DNA from: Streptomyces olivaceoviridis
GTDB taxonomy: Bacteria > Actinomycetota > Actinomycetes > Streptomycetales > Streptomycetaceae
Assembly (NCBI RefSeq): GCF_014650115.1
Contig: NZ_BMUI01000007.1
Coordinates: 124,001 to 188,000, forward strand
Direction of reading: 5' to 3'
DNA: 64,000 nucleotides
Part shown: positions 34,896 through 43,941 of the stretch, piece by piece
Layout of the letters: each line of letters begins with the position of its first letter
How positions within the stretch are numbered: the stretch's first letter is position 1
Made by a program: the position numbers and the translations under genes
Notes under the pieces: generated by a model
What the model was told of the DNA's origin: nothing
Seen by the model: the letters and a program-made list of their open reading frames with translations, nothing else
The model's database searches: none

Positions 34896-35462
34896 GTGAA
34901 CACACCGAAACCACACGACGCGAGCCCGCAGTGGCAGCGCGAGGGAACAGAGATCTTCTGGCGAGAGGTCCACGGGCCTTGGCTGGTCGAAGCGCGCTGT
35001 CCCGTCGCCGCCCCCTTCACCGGGCCGTCCCAGTTGACGATCCGGCTCAACATCGGCGGACCGGACGAAGACGAGATCGTCCGGCTCATGGATCAGGCTC
35101 TAGAGACCGACGGCATCCCCGCCACCTTGCTGCGGCAGATCCCGCTGGCGGAGATCAAGGCTGGAGCCCGTGCGGCGCTCGCCCAGCAGGAAGACAGGGC
35201 GATGAACGACCCGTACCCCGTTCCGGCTCGCTGCCGGACCGAGGAGGACTACACGCTTCTCGTCGCGGAGCTGGTCCGGATGCGTGCGACCGGTACGACC
35301 GCGCCCCAGCGGGAGCTGGCCGGCCGTCTGGGCATCGGCAAGGCCACCATGTCCGAGCGCATCAAACGATCTAAAGAACTCGGGCTGTGGGACGGCCAGA
35401 AGCTCACCGAAAAGGCGTCCTCGATCCTCACCCAGTGGCACCAGGACCAGGAAGGCGACTGA
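34896..35462 (+). CDS. Element regulator with C-terminal HTH
   Basis: GTG 34896 gives 188 aa (ATG 34884 is an alternative). The N-terminal ~110 residues are unrecognised and contain WLVEARCPVAAPFTGPSQLTI, cited in part. The C-terminus has an HTH, TAPQRELAGRLGIGKATMSERI, then KELGLWDGQKLTEKA. It is transcribed with int (4-bp gap) and divergent from xis. Its position suggests it controls the integration/excision switch and binds the twin operators upstream; that is an inference. Confidence 0.65.
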   Translation: MNTPKPHDASPQWQREGTEIFWREVHGPWLVEARCPVAAPFTGPSQLTIRLNIGGPDEDEIVRLMDQALETDGIPATLLRQIPLAEIKAGARAALAQQEDRAMNDPYPVPARCRTEEDYTLLVAELVRMRATGTTAPQRELAGRLGIGKATMSERIKRSKELGLWDGQKLTEKASSILTQWHQDQEGD

Positions 35463-35466
35463 CACC

Positions 35467-36738
35467 TTGGCAAAGCGCGGTAACGGTCTCGGGGGGACTC
35501 CGGTGGAGATCCCGCGCAAGGGCAGACCGAACACCTGGGGTGTGCGCACCCCGCTCCACTTCGACAAGGCGCAGGGCAAGAAGATCCGTTACTGGATCGG
35601 CCGGGACTACCCGACCAAGACCGCAGCAGAAAGGGCGCTGCGGGAGTGGCACAACAACTACGAGGCGGGCAAGATCGCGGCCCGCTCTGACATGAAGCTG
35701 GGTGACTGGCTCGACAAGTGGCTGTCGAATCTCAGGAAGGAGGGGACGACCGTGGCCGGGTACGAGACGAAGATCCGTCTGCACATCAAGCCGCACATCG
35801 GCTGTGTGAAGCTGTGTGAGGTCACCGACGACACGCTTGATGATCTGTACCGGCTGCTGGAGACGGCCCCGTGCCCGACCAACAAGGACAAGCCGCTCGG
35901 CGCGAAGAGCGTCCGGCACATTCACAACATCCTGTCCGGCGCTCTCGGGGCTGCTGTGCCCAAGCTGATTCCCGCCAACCCGGCGGCATCGGCTCACCCG
36001 CCCACAGCGCGGGAGATACGGGCGCAGGAACAGAAGTACCCCACCGTGGACGACGGTCAGACGGCCCGCTTCCTGGCAGCCGTATGGGAGCCGTGCGGGA
36101 ACCGTGCCTGTGATGGTGGCCTGACCCATCACTGTCTTCGTGATGCTCCGCTGTGGACCGTCTACGCCGCAACCGGCGTGCGGCGCAGTGAGGCACTGGG
36201 GATGAAGTGGTCTCTGATCCACTGGGAAGAGGGAGCCATCGAACTGGGCTGGGTCGTGGTCGAAGAGGGCAACACCTACCGCCTCCGGAAGCTGACCAAG
36301 GACGGTGACGACAACGCGCTGATCTACGTGGACCAGAGCGTCATGAACGTTCTGAAGTGGCAGAAGGAGCGGCAGGACGCCGAGCGTGCACGTCTCGGCT
36401 CCGCCTGGGTCGATCATGACCTTGTGTTCGCCCGGGACGGCTTCAAGCTCTACCGGGGCGAGGCAGGGGGCCCGCAGGACCCGGAGAAGGTGTCTGCGCG
36501 GTGGCGCACCCTGCGCACCCGCCTGCACCTGCCTGAGGACTTCCGGATTCACGACTGGAGGCACAGCAAGGTCACGAACGATCTGGAGGCCGGAGAGAAC
36601 CCGGTAGAGGTCTCCGCCAACGTCCGGCACCACTCGCCGGGCTACACCATGGCCCGGTACGGCCACTCTCGTAAGGACGGAGCGCGCCGACTGGCCGCCT
36701 CCGGTGCGGGCCGACTCGGCCTGTCATCCCTGGTCTGA
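35467..36738 (+). CDS. int: Tyrosine site-specific integrase
   Basis: TTG 35467 gives 423 aa. An N-terminal arm-binding-like domain (KIRYWIGRDYPTKTAAERAL) and a SAM-like core-binding domain (KLGDWLDKWLSNLRKEGTTVAGYETKI, in part) precede the catalytic domain. The catalytic residues are visible: Arg in ATGVRRSEALGMKW, HxxR in FRIHDWRHSKVTND, His in VRHHSPGY and Tyr in MARYGHSRKD. A C-x4-C insertion (CGNRACDGGLTHHC) is typical of actinomycete integrases. It ends 80 bp from the tRNA-Leu att site, which is its presumed target. Confidence 0.93.
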   Translation: MAKRGNGLGGTPVEIPRKGRPNTWGVRTPLHFDKAQGKKIRYWIGRDYPTKTAAERALREWHNNYEAGKIAARSDMKLGDWLDKWLSNLRKEGTTVAGYETKIRLHIKPHIGCVKLCEVTDDTLDDLYRLLETAPCPTNKDKPLGAKSVRHIHNILSGALGAAVPKLIPANPAASAHPPTAREIRAQEQKYPTVDDGQTARFLAAVWEPCGNRACDGGLTHHCLRDAPLWTVYAATGVRRSEALGMKWSLIHWEEGAIELGWVVVEEGNTYRLRKLTKDGDDNALIYVDQSVMNVLKWQKERQDAERARLGSAWVDHDLVFARDGFKLYRGEAGGPQDPEKVSARWRTLRTRLHLPEDFRIHDWRHSKVTNDLEAGENPVEVSANVRHHSPGYTMARYGHSRKDGARRLAASGAGRLGLSSLV

Positions 36739-36757
36739 CCTGGGGAGTCTCCAGGCT

Positions 36758-36768
36758 GTTGGTCACGC
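36758..36768. repeat. Candidate integrase arm-type site near attR
   Basis: GTTGGTCACGC, the fourth copy of the repeat found at 23197-23260, lies 48 bp inside the attR core. Confidence 0.5.
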
Positions 36769-36789
36769 CACAGTCCTGGAAAGCAGAAA

Positions 36790-36808
36790 ACCCCTGATGA
36801 ACAGGGGT
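36790..36808 (+). terminator. Terminator of int
   Basis: ACCCCTG, ATGAA, CAGGGGT preceded by an A tract, 51 bp after the int stop codon. Confidence 0.7.
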
Positions 36809-36815
36809 CTCAGCT

Positions 36816-36838
36816 AGTGTCCGAGGGGGGACTTGAAC
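36816..36838. repeat. attR core repeat
   Basis: Identical to the 23 bp at 23097-23119. It supplies the 3' acceptor and T-arm of the intact tRNA-Leu, so the tRNA stays functional after integration. Confidence 0.9.
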
Positions 36839-36902
36839 CCCCACGCCCGATAAAGGGCACTAGCACCTCAAGCTAGCGCGTCTGCCATTCCGCCACCCGG
36901 AC
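36818..36902 (-). tRNA. tRNA-Leu (anticodon GAG)
   Basis: On the minus strand the 85-nt gene has a 7-bp acceptor stem (GTCCGGG/CTCGGAC), a class II variable arm (GTGCCC-TTTAT-CGGGC), and anticodon stem CTAGC/GCTAG around loop TTGAGGT, giving anticodon GAG. The T-arm is GGGGG-TTCAAGT-CCCCC. CCA is not encoded. Its 3' part is the integration target. Confidence 0.95.
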
Positions 36903-37065
36903 CAGGTGTCTGCCGCCTTGCGGGGTGTGTTCCGCCCGGCGACATGGACAACAATACCAAGGTTTCGGAGTGCGTTTCACCTGCGTATCCGTCCGCGGGG
37001 ACGAGGCGGACGCCGGATTGCCGACGGTATACAGTCCGCGAGATCCTGTGTGCCGAGCGTGAGAG

Positions 37066-38640
37066 TCAGGGCATGAGCTGGTACTCCGGGAAGTTCCCGG
37101 GCAGCCGCTCCCCCGCCGCGCCCCGCGTCACCGCCCGGACCAGGAGCTCACCGCCGACGAACGCGCCGCGCCAGGACGCGCCGAACCCGCCGAACAGCTC
37201 GTCCCGGTCGCCGCGGGAGCGCGGGACGCCGTGTCCGGTCTTGAAGGCGCGGATCTGGGGGGCGAGCCGGTCGTAGGCGGCCCGGTCGTCCGTGGCGAGC
37301 GTGGCCACCAGCGCGCCGTTGGACGCGTTCATCGCGGCCAGCAGCTCGGCCTCGGTGTCGACGAGGACGATCGTGTCGACCGGCCCGAAGGGCTCGGCGT
37401 GGTGCAGCGGGGAGGACGGCGGCGGACCGAGCAGGGTGACCGGGTGGACGTAGGCGGAGGTGTCCTGGCCCGGCAGGAAGCGCGCCTCGTCCGGCCGGCC
37501 CCGGTACAGCGGTACGGCACCCCGGTCCACGGCCTCGGCCACCTGGTCGGTCAGCTCCTTGGCCTTGGCCGCGTTGATCAGGGGCCCGAAGTCCAGCTCG
37601 GGGAGCGGATCGGCCGGGTCCGCCACGGCGAGCGGGTGGCCCACGCGGACGGCCCGGACCGCCGGCAGATAGGCGGCGAGGAACGCGTCGAAGAGGGAGC
37701 GCTGGACGACGAAGCGCGGATAGGCGGTGCAGCGCTGTTTGCCGTAGTCGAAGAGCCGGGGGACGACGGCGGTGAGCGCCGCCCAGTCGGAGAAGTCCCA
37801 GATGCCCCAGGTGTTCAGGCCCTGTTGTTCCAGGACGTGCCGTTTGCCCAGGTCGGCGACGGCTGTGGCGACGGCCGCGCCGGTGTCGCGGCCCCCGACG
37901 AAGGAGACGCAGCCGATCTCCGGCGCCCGCACCAGCGCCTGGTTCAGCTCGCGCCCGCTGCCGCCGACCAGGGTCAGGGGCACCCCCTCGCGGGCGGCCA
38001 GCGCCGCGGCGAGGGTGAGGCACGCCACGCCGCCGTCGGTCGGGGTCTTGGCGATGACCGCGTTGCCGGCCAGCGCCTGCACGAGCGCGGCGTGCGCGAG
38101 CACGCTCATCGGGTAGTTCCAGCTGGCGATGTTCGACACGGGCCCGTCCAGTGGGGCCCGGCCCGCGAGCATCGGTTCGATCCCGTCGACGTACCAGCGC
38201 ACGCCGTCGATCGCCCGGTCCACGTCCGCGAGCGCGAGCCGCCAGGGCTTGCCGATCTCCCAGACGAGCAGCAGGGCGAGCAGTTCGCGGTGCTCGGCGA
38301 GCGCGTCCAGGGTGGCGGCGACGCGGGCCCGCCGTTCGGGCAGCGGGACGTGCCGCCAGGCGCGGTGCTGATCGAGGGCGGCGCGTACGGCCTGGTGGGC
38401 GGTGTCGCCGTCCAGGCGGGGGGCGCCGGCGATGGGGGTGCCGTCGACGGGGGTGGTCGCGGGCAGTGTCCGGCCGTCGGGGTGCCAGACACCGGCCCAC
38501 AGATTGCCGGCGCCCTGCTCCCGGAAGGCCTCGGGGGCGACCGTGAGACAGCGCTGCCAGGCGTCGGCGTAGGAGGTGCCGGGTTTGAGGAGTGCGACGG
38601 GAGGAGGGGTCGGGAGCTGCGGGGTGAGGGTGGGTGACAT
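37066..38640 (-). CDS. Aldehyde dehydrogenase family protein
   Basis: The 524-aa protein has the ALDH fold, with PVSNIASWNYPMSVLAHAALV near the substrate tunnel, AKTP in NAD(P) binding, LEQQGLN at the general-base position (Glu kept but the usual E-L-G-G-K altered) and YGKQRCTAYPR with the catalytic Cys. It is the last gene of the sucC-sucD-aldehyde dehydrogenase operon that diverges from oxc. Glyoxylate, formaldehyde or an oxalate-derived aldehyde are possible substrates. The altered base motif makes it an unusual family member. Confidence 0.78.
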   Translation of the reverse strand: MSPTLTPQLPTPPPVALLKPGTSYADAWQRCLTVAPEAFREQGAGNLWAGVWHPDGRTLPATTPVDGTPIAGAPRLDGDTAHQAVRAALDQHRAWRHVPLPERRARVAATLDALAEHRELLALLLVWEIGKPWRLALADVDRAIDGVRWYVDGIEPMLAGRAPLDGPVSNIASWNYPMSVLAHAALVQALAGNAVIAKTPTDGGVACLTLAAALAAREGVPLTLVGGSGRELNQALVRAPEIGCVSFVGGRDTGAAVATAVADLGKRHVLEQQGLNTWGIWDFSDWAALTAVVPRLFDYGKQRCTAYPRFVVQRSLFDAFLAAYLPAVRAVRVGHPLAVADPADPLPELDFGPLINAAKAKELTDQVAEAVDRGAVPLYRGRPDEARFLPGQDTSAYVHPVTLLGPPPSSPLHHAEPFGPVDTIVLVDTEAELLAAMNASNGALVATLATDDRAAYDRLAPQIRAFKTGHGVPRSRGDRDELFGGFGASWRGAFVGGELLVRAVTRGAAGERLPGNFPEYQLMP

Positions 38641-38735
38641 GCGTGGTCTCCGCTCTCGCTGCGTGGGGATGGGGGGTGCGGGGAGGTACCTGCCGTTTCT
38701 CGGATGCCGGCGGCGCGGGGAGCACGCGCCCCGGC

Positions 38736-39617
38736 TCAGCTCCGCCGCAGCGTCTCCAGCACCGCCCGGGCCGTCTCCGTGGGGGTGCGGCCCACCCGCA
38801 CCCCGGCCGCCTCCAGGGCCTCCCGCTTGGCGCGGGCGGTGCCGGTGGAGCCGGAGACGATGGCGCCGGCGTGGCCCATGGTCCGGCCCTCGGGCGCGGT
38901 GAACCCGGCGATGTAGCCGACGACGGGCTTGGTGACGTGGTCGCGGACGTAGGCGGCGGCCCGTTCCTCCGCGTCGCCGCCGATCTCCCCGATCAGGACG
39001 ATCAGTTCGGTGTCGGGGTCGTCCTGGAACGCGGCCAGGCAGTCGATGTGGCTGGTGCCGACGACGGGGTCACCGCCGATGCCGACGCAGGTGGAGAAGC
39101 CGGTGTCGCGCAGTTCGTACATGAGCTGGTAGGTGAGGGTGCCCGATTTGGAGACCAGGCCGATACGGCCGGGCTTGGCGATGTCGGCGGGGATGATGCC
39201 CGCGTTCGACCGGCCCGGGGAGATCAGGCCGGGGCAGTTGGGTCCGATGATCCGCGTGCCCCGCTGCCGCGCGTACGCGGTGAAGGCGACGGTGTCGTGG
39301 ACCGGGATGCCCTCGGTGATGACGACGGCCAGCGGGATCCGGGCGTCGGCGGCCTCGGTGACGGCCGCCTTGGCGAAGGCCGGCGGGACGAAGACGACGC
39401 TGACGTCGGCGCCGGTCGCGCGCAAGCCGTCGGCGACCGAGCCGAAGACGGGCAGCGGGTGCCCGTCGACGTCGACGGTACGGCCGGCCTTGCGCGGGTT
39501 GACCCCGCCGACGACGTTCGTGCCGGCCGCGAGCATCCGGCGGGTGTGCTTCATCCCCTCGGCGCCGGTCATGCCCTGGACGAGGATCCTGCTCTCCGTG
39601 GTGAGGTGGATGGCCAT
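38736..39617 (-). CDS. sucD: Succinyl-CoA synthetase alpha-like subunit
   Basis: The 293-aa protein has the CoA-binding N-terminus ([33 protein letters not shown]), IGPNCPG, and the phospho-histidine loop [11 protein letters not shown]. It forms a complex with the beta-like subunit encoded 11 bp upstream. Housekeeping sucCD is normally elsewhere in Streptomyces, so this second copy next to oxalate genes may ligate CoA to a C1/C2 acid such as oxalate, formate or malate, or supply succinyl-CoA as a CoA donor. The substrate is an inference. Confidence 0.85.
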   Translation of the reverse strand: MAIHLTTESRILVQGMTGAEGMKHTRRMLAAGTNVVGGVNPRKAGRTVDVDGHPLPVFGSVADGLRATGADVSVVFVPPAFAKAAVTEAADARIPLAVVITEGIPVHDTVAFTAYARQRGTRIIGPNCPGLISPGRSNAGIIPADIAKPGRIGLVSKSGTLTYQLMYELRDTGFSTCVGIGGDPVVGTSHIDCLAAFQDDPDTELIVLIGEIGGDAEERAAAYVRDHVTKPVVGYIAGFTAPEGRTMGHAGAIVSGSTGTARAKREALEAAGVRVGRTPTETARAVLETLRRS

Positions 39618-39628
39618 GTCCCGGCTCC

Positions 39629-40759
39629 TCAGGCGGTGTGGGCGAGTTCGGCGGCCCGGCGGGCGGCGCCGTCCATGGTGGCGACCTGTTCGACCAGTGG
39701 ATGCGCCCGTGCGTCGAGGATCGCCCGGCCGCGCGCGGCGTTGTTGCCGTCGAGGCGCACGACGAGCGGCTTGGTGGGCCGGACCCGGTCGACCGCCGCC
39801 AGGATGCCGTCGGCGACGGTGTCGCACGCGGTGATCCCGCCGAAGACGTTGACGAGGACGCTCCGCACGGCGGGGTCGGCGAGCACCACGGAGAGCGCGT
39901 CGGCCATGACCTCCGCCGAGGCCCCGCCGCCGATGTCGAGGAAGTCGGCGGGGCGGGCGCCGCAGCCGGCGACCACGTCCAGGGTCGACATGACGAGGCC
40001 GGCACCGTTGCCGATGATCCCGACCTCGCCGTCGAGCTTGACGTAGTGGAGCCCGCGGGCGGCGGCCTCGGCCTCCAGCGGATCGAGCTCCTCCGTGTCC
40101 TCCTCTCCCCAACGGGTCTGCCGGAAGCGGGCGTTGTCGTCCAGGGTGACCTTGCCGTCGAGGGCGAGGACGTGCCCCTGGGCGGTGCGCACCAGCGGGT
40201 TGACCTCGACCAGCAGGGCGTCCTCGGCGACCAGCACCTGCCACAGCCGGACGAGGACGTCGGCGGTCCGCGGCGGCAGCCCGGCGGCGCTCGCGATCTC
40301 GCCGGCCTTGGCGGAGGTGACGCCCTCGGCCCGGTCGACCGGGACGCGCGCCACGGCCTCCGGGTGGTGCGCGGCCACCTCCTCGATGTCCACCCCGCCC
40401 TGCGCACAGGCGATGGCGACGAAGCCGCCGGCCGCGCGGTCCAGGACGTAGGAGACGTAGAACTCCTCGGCGATGTCGACCGGTTCGGCCAACATCAGGG
40501 TGCGGACGCGATGGCCGTTGATGGCCGTGCCGAGCATCTGGCGGGCCGTCAGTTCGGCGGCGGCCGGGTCGGCGACGAGCCGGACCCCGCCCGCCTTGCC
40601 GCGCCCGCCCGTCTTCACCTGTGCCTTGACCACGGCCCGGCCGCCGAGCCGCCGGGCGATCTCCCGCGCCTCCTTGGGCGACCGGGTGACCTCGGCCCGC
40701 GGCACCGGGATGCCATGGTCCTGGAAGAGCTGTCGTGCCTGGTGTTCGTACAGGTCCAT
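39629..40759 (-). CDS. sucC: Succinyl-CoA synthetase beta-like subunit
   Basis: The 376-aa ATP-grasp protein opens with [20 protein letters not shown], has [26 protein letters not shown] and the GGITACD loop, all typical of SucC. It is the first gene of the leftward operon and shares the 243-bp divergent region with oxc. See the alpha-like subunit for the likely role. Confidence 0.87.
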   Translation of the reverse strand: MDLYEHQARQLFQDHGIPVPRAEVTRSPKEAREIARRLGGRAVVKAQVKTGGRGKAGGVRLVADPAAAELTARQMLGTAINGHRVRTLMLAEPVDIAEEFYVSYVLDRAAGGFVAIACAQGGVDIEEVAAHHPEAVARVPVDRAEGVTSAKAGEIASAAGLPPRTADVLVRLWQVLVAEDALLVEVNPLVRTAQGHVLALDGKVTLDDNARFRQTRWGEEDTEELDPLEAEAAARGLHYVKLDGEVGIIGNGAGLVMSTLDVVAGCGARPADFLDIGGGASAEVMADALSVVLADPAVRSVLVNVFGGITACDTVADGILAAVDRVRPTKPLVVRLDGNNAARGRAILDARAHPLVEQVATMDGAARRAAELAHTA

Positions 40760-40881
40760 GCCGGCTCCTGTCTGCGGGAATCATCGCGCGCGCTCCGGTG
40801 ACTGGAATCGCCCGGACACCGATGACCGAAAACTGTGTACGCCCCCTGGACACCACCCACGGGATGCGGGATAACAAGCTT

Positions 40882-40922
40882 CATACAGTATTCGTCGACT
40901 GTATGCAATCTACTGCATACAG
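40882..40922. promoter_or_regulatory. Three CATACAG/CTGTATG half-sites in the divergent sucC-oxc region
   Basis: CATACAG (40882-40888), CTGTATGC (40899-40906) and GCATACAG (40915-40922) form two overlapping inverted repeats with 10- and 8-nt spacers. They lie between the two divergent oxalate operons and resemble sequences near the gntR gene and at 52549-52684. Confidence 0.65.
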
Positions 40923-41002
40923 CACCTCCCACTGTACGCACCCCCTGCACTCCCATGCCCCGCGAGCCGCGCAAACTCCTATGAAAGGGACGGGACTTCG
41001 CC

Positions 41003-42685
41003 ATGCCCGACGACACCCAGGACGTGATCTCCGGTGGCCATCTCGTTGCCAAGGCGCTGAAGGCCGAAGGCGTCGACCGCATCTACACCCTGTGCGGCGG
41101 CCACATCATCGACATCTACGACGGCTGCGTGGACGAGGGGATAGAAGTCGTCGACGTCCGCCACGAGCAGGTCGCCGCGCACGCCGCCGACGGCTACGCC
41201 CGCATCACCGGCAAGCCGGGCTGCGCGGTGGTCACCGCGGGGCCCGGGACGACCGACGCCGTCACCGGGGTCGCCAACGCCTTCCGCGCCGAGTCCCCGA
41301 TGCTGCTGATCGGCGGCCAGGGCGCGCTCACCCAGCACAAGATGGGGTCCCTCCAGGACCTGCCGCACGTCGACATGATGGCGCCGATCACCAAGTTCGC
41401 GGCGGCGGTGCCGGACACGGCACGCGCGGCGGACATGGTGTCGATGGCCTTCCGCGAGTGCTACCACGGCGCACCCGGCCCCTCCTTCCTGGAGATCCCC
41501 CGGGACGTCCTCGACGCGAAGGTGCCGGTCGCCAAGGCCCGTGTCCCGCGGGCCGGTGCCTACCGGGCCTCGACCCGCTCGGCCGGCGACCCGGAGGCCG
41601 TCGAGAAGCTCGCCGACCTGCTCGTCCACGCCGAGAAACCGGCGATCCTGCTGGGCAGCCAGGTGTGGACGACCCGGGGCACCGAGGCCGCCGTCGAGCT
41701 GGTGCGCACGCTGAACGTCCCGGCGTACATGAACGGCGCCGGACGCGGCACGCTCCCGCCGGGCGACCCCCACCACTTCCAGCTCTCCCGCCGGTACGCC
41801 TTCTCCAACGCCGACGTCATCGTCATCGTCGGCACCCCGTTCGACTTCCGCATGGGGTACGGCAAGCGCCTCTCCCCCGACGCCACGGTCGTGCAGATCG
41901 ACCTCGACTACCGCACCGTCGGCAAGAACCGCGACATCGGACTGGGCATCGTCGGCGACGCGGGCCTGGTCCTGAAGTCGGTGACGGAGGCCGCGTCCGG
42001 GCGGCCTGGCGGCGGTGCGGCCAAGCGCAAGGAGTGGCTGGACGAACTGCGCGCGGCCGAGCAGTCGGCGATCGAGAAGCGGCTGCCGCAACTGCGGTCC
42101 GACGCCTCCCCGATCCACCCGTACCGGCTGGTCAGCGAGATCAACGACTTCCTGACCGAGGACTCGGTCTACATCGGCGACGGCGGCGACATCGTCACCT
42201 TCTCCGGGCAGGTCGTCCAGCCCAAGTCGCCCGGCCACTGGATGGACCCGGGCCCCCTCGGCACCCTCGGCGTCGGCATCCCCTTCGTGCTCGCCGCCAA
42301 GCAGGCCCGCCCCGACAAGGAGGTGGTCGCCCTGTTCGGGGACGGCGCCTTCTCCCTCACCGGCTGGGACTTCGAGACCCTGGTCCGCTACGACCTCCCG
42401 TTCGTCGGGATCGTCGGCAACAACTCCTCGATGAACCAGATCCGTTACGGCCAGGCCGCCAAGTACGGCAAGGACCGCGAACGGGTCGGCAACACCCTCG
42501 GCGACGTCCCGTACGACAAGTTCGCGCAGATCCTCGGCGGCTACGGCGAGGAGGTCCGCGACCCCGCCGACATCGGCCCCGCCCTGCGCCGGGCCCGCGA
42601 GTCCGGCAAGCCGTCGCTGATCAACGTCTGGGTCGACCCGGACGCGTACGCCCCCGGAACCATGAACCAGACCATGTACAAGTGA
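41003..42685 (+). CDS. oxc: Oxalyl-CoA decarboxylase-like ThDP enzyme
   Basis: The 560-aa protein is a thiamine diphosphate enzyme of the acetolactate synthase/oxalyl-CoA decarboxylase type. The N-terminal pyrimidine-binding domain has catalytic Glu55 ([16 protein letters not shown]). The C-terminal pyrophosphate-binding domain has [20 protein letters not shown] and NN (the GDG-N motif). Length and Glu position match Oxc. It converts oxalyl-CoA to formyl-CoA and CO2 in the cytoplasm. The close coupling with a highly Frc-like gene supports the assignment over acetolactate synthase or glyoxylate carboligase. Confidence 0.85.
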   Translation: MPDDTQDVISGGHLVAKALKAEGVDRIYTLCGGHIIDIYDGCVDEGIEVVDVRHEQVAAHAADGYARITGKPGCAVVTAGPGTTDAVTGVANAFRAESPMLLIGGQGALTQHKMGSLQDLPHVDMMAPITKFAAAVPDTARAADMVSMAFRECYHGAPGPSFLEIPRDVLDAKVPVAKARVPRAGAYRASTRSAGDPEAVEKLADLLVHAEKPAILLGSQVWTTRGTEAAVELVRTLNVPAYMNGAGRGTLPPGDPHHFQLSRRYAFSNADVIVIVGTPFDFRMGYGKRLSPDATVVQIDLDYRTVGKNRDIGLGIVGDAGLVLKSVTEAASGRPGGGAAKRKEWLDELRAAEQSAIEKRLPQLRSDASPIHPYRLVSEINDFLTEDSVYIGDGGDIVTFSGQVVQPKSPGHWMDPGPLGTLGVGIPFVLAAKQARPDKEVVALFGDGAFSLTGWDFETLVRYDLPFVGIVGNNSSMNQIRYGQAAKYGKDRERVGNTLGDVPYDKFAQILGGYGEEVRDPADIGPALRRARESGKPSLINVWVDPDAYAPGTMNQTMYK

Positions 42686-42695
42686 GGTGGCCCGC

Positions 42696-43937
42696 ATGAC
42701 TGGAACGCCCACCAAGGCCCTGGCCGGCATCCGCGTCCTGGACATGACCCACGTCCAGTCCGGGCCGTCCGCCACCCAGTTGCTCGCCTGGCTCGGCGCC
42801 GACGTCGTCAAGCTGGAGGCACCGACCGGCGACATCACCCGCAAGCAGCTGCGGGACCTGCCGGACGTCGACTCCCTGTACTTCACGATGCTCAACTGCA
42901 ACAAGCGGAGCATCACGCTGAACACCAAGACCGAGCGCGGCAAGGAGATCCTCACCGAGCTGATCCGGCGCTCGGACGTCATGGTCGAGAACTTCGGGCC
43001 GGGCGCGGTCGACCGGATGGGGTTCACCTGGGACCGCATCAAGGAGATCAACCCCCGGATCGTCTACGCCTCCATCAAGGGGTTCGGGGACGGCCCGTAC
43101 ACCGGCTTCAAGGCGTACGAGGTCGTCGCGCAGGCCATGGGCGGGTCGATGTCGACCACCGGTTTCGAGGACGGGCCGCCGCTGGCGACGGGGGCCCAGA
43201 TCGGGGACTCGGGGACGGGTGTGCACGCCGTGGCGGGCATTCTCGCGGCGCTCTTCCAGCGCGAGCGGACCGGGCGCGGGCAGCGGGTCAACGTGGCCAT
43301 GCAGCACGCGGTCCTCAACCTGTGCCGGGTGAAGCTGCGGGACCAGCAGCGCCTGGCGCACGGGCCGCTCGCCGAATACCCCAACGAGGACTTCGGCGAG
43401 GAGGTCCCCCGCTCGGGGAACGCGTCCGGCGGCGGTCAGCCGGGCTGGGCGGTGCGGTGCGCGCCGGGCGGTCCGAACGACTACGTGTACGTCATCGTCC
43501 AGCCCGTCGGCTGGAAGCCGATCACCGAGCTCATCGGCCGGCCCGAACTCGCCGAGGACCCCGAGTGGGCGACCCCGGAGGCCCGGCTGCCGAAGCTGAA
43601 CAAGATGTTCCAGCTGATCGAGGAGTGGTCGGCGACGCTCCCCAAGTGGGAGGTGCTGGAGCGGCTGAACACGCACAACATCCCGTGCGGCCCGATCCTG
43701 TCCACGAAGGAGATCATCGAGGACGCCTCGCTCGCCGCCAACGAGATGGTGGTCCGCGTCCCGCACCCCGAGCGCGGCGAGTTCGTGACCGTCGGCAGCC
43801 CGCTCAAGCTCTCCGACTCCCCCGTGGAGGTGACCGGCTCACCCCTGCTCGGCGAGCACAACGAAGAGGTCTACGTCGGCGAACTGGGCCTCGGCGACGA
43901 GGAGCTGCGCCTGCTGAAGTCGAACGGGGTGATCTGA
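42696..43937 (+). CDS. frc: Formyl-CoA:oxalate CoA-transferase
   Basis: The 413-aa family III CoA-transferase starts at ATG 42696 (GTG 42687 is possible). It has the catalytic Asp at about residue 171 in [16 protein letters not shown] and the long Frc-specific run [36 protein letters not shown] and NIPCGPILS. These match the E. coli YfdW/Oxalobacter Frc sequence pattern almost word for word. It moves CoA from formyl-CoA to oxalate, supplying oxalyl-CoA for the decarboxylase and freeing formate. Confidence 0.93.
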   Translation: MTGTPTKALAGIRVLDMTHVQSGPSATQLLAWLGADVVKLEAPTGDITRKQLRDLPDVDSLYFTMLNCNKRSITLNTKTERGKEILTELIRRSDVMVENFGPGAVDRMGFTWDRIKEINPRIVYASIKGFGDGPYTGFKAYEVVAQAMGGSMSTTGFEDGPPLATGAQIGDSGTGVHAVAGILAALFQRERTGRGQRVNVAMQHAVLNLCRVKLRDQQRLAHGPLAEYPNEDFGEEVPRSGNASGGGQPGWAVRCAPGGPNDYVYVIVQPVGWKPITELIGRPELAEDPEWATPEARLPKLNKMFQLIEEWSATLPKWEVLERLNTHNIPCGPILSTKEIIEDASLAANEMVVRVPHPERGEFVTVGSPLKLSDSPVEVTGSPLLGEHNEEVYVGELGLGDEELRLLKSNGVI

Positions 43938-43941
43938 CGTG

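Larger units (their letters stand above)
23097..36838. mobile_element. 13.7-kb integrated element in tRNA-Leu(GAG)
   Basis: A 23-bp direct repeat bounds the element: 23097-23119 and 36816-36838. The right copy is the 3' end of an intact tRNA-Leu gene; the left copy is the displaced chromosomal 3' end. The tyrosine integrase gene ends 80 bp from the right copy, with a xis-like gene and regulators next to it. Parts of the interior (about 24040-24600 and 30830-31700) are visibly lower in GC than the chromosome. Replication-, Lsr2-, terminase-small-subunit- and HNH-like genes are present. No FtsK/TraB-like translocase, relaxase or capsid gene was found, so self-transfer is not supported. Confidence 0.88.

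Noticed and set aside
23097..36838. Interpretation as a self-conjugative AICE of the pSAM2 type
   Set aside because: No FtsK/TraB-like translocase, RepSA-type initiator or Spd genes could be found in the element.
37027..37040. GTATACAGT as a further GntR operator
   Set aside because: It resembles the half-sites but lies at the 3' end of the aldehyde dehydrogenase gene near the tRNA, where no oxalate-island promoter is expected.
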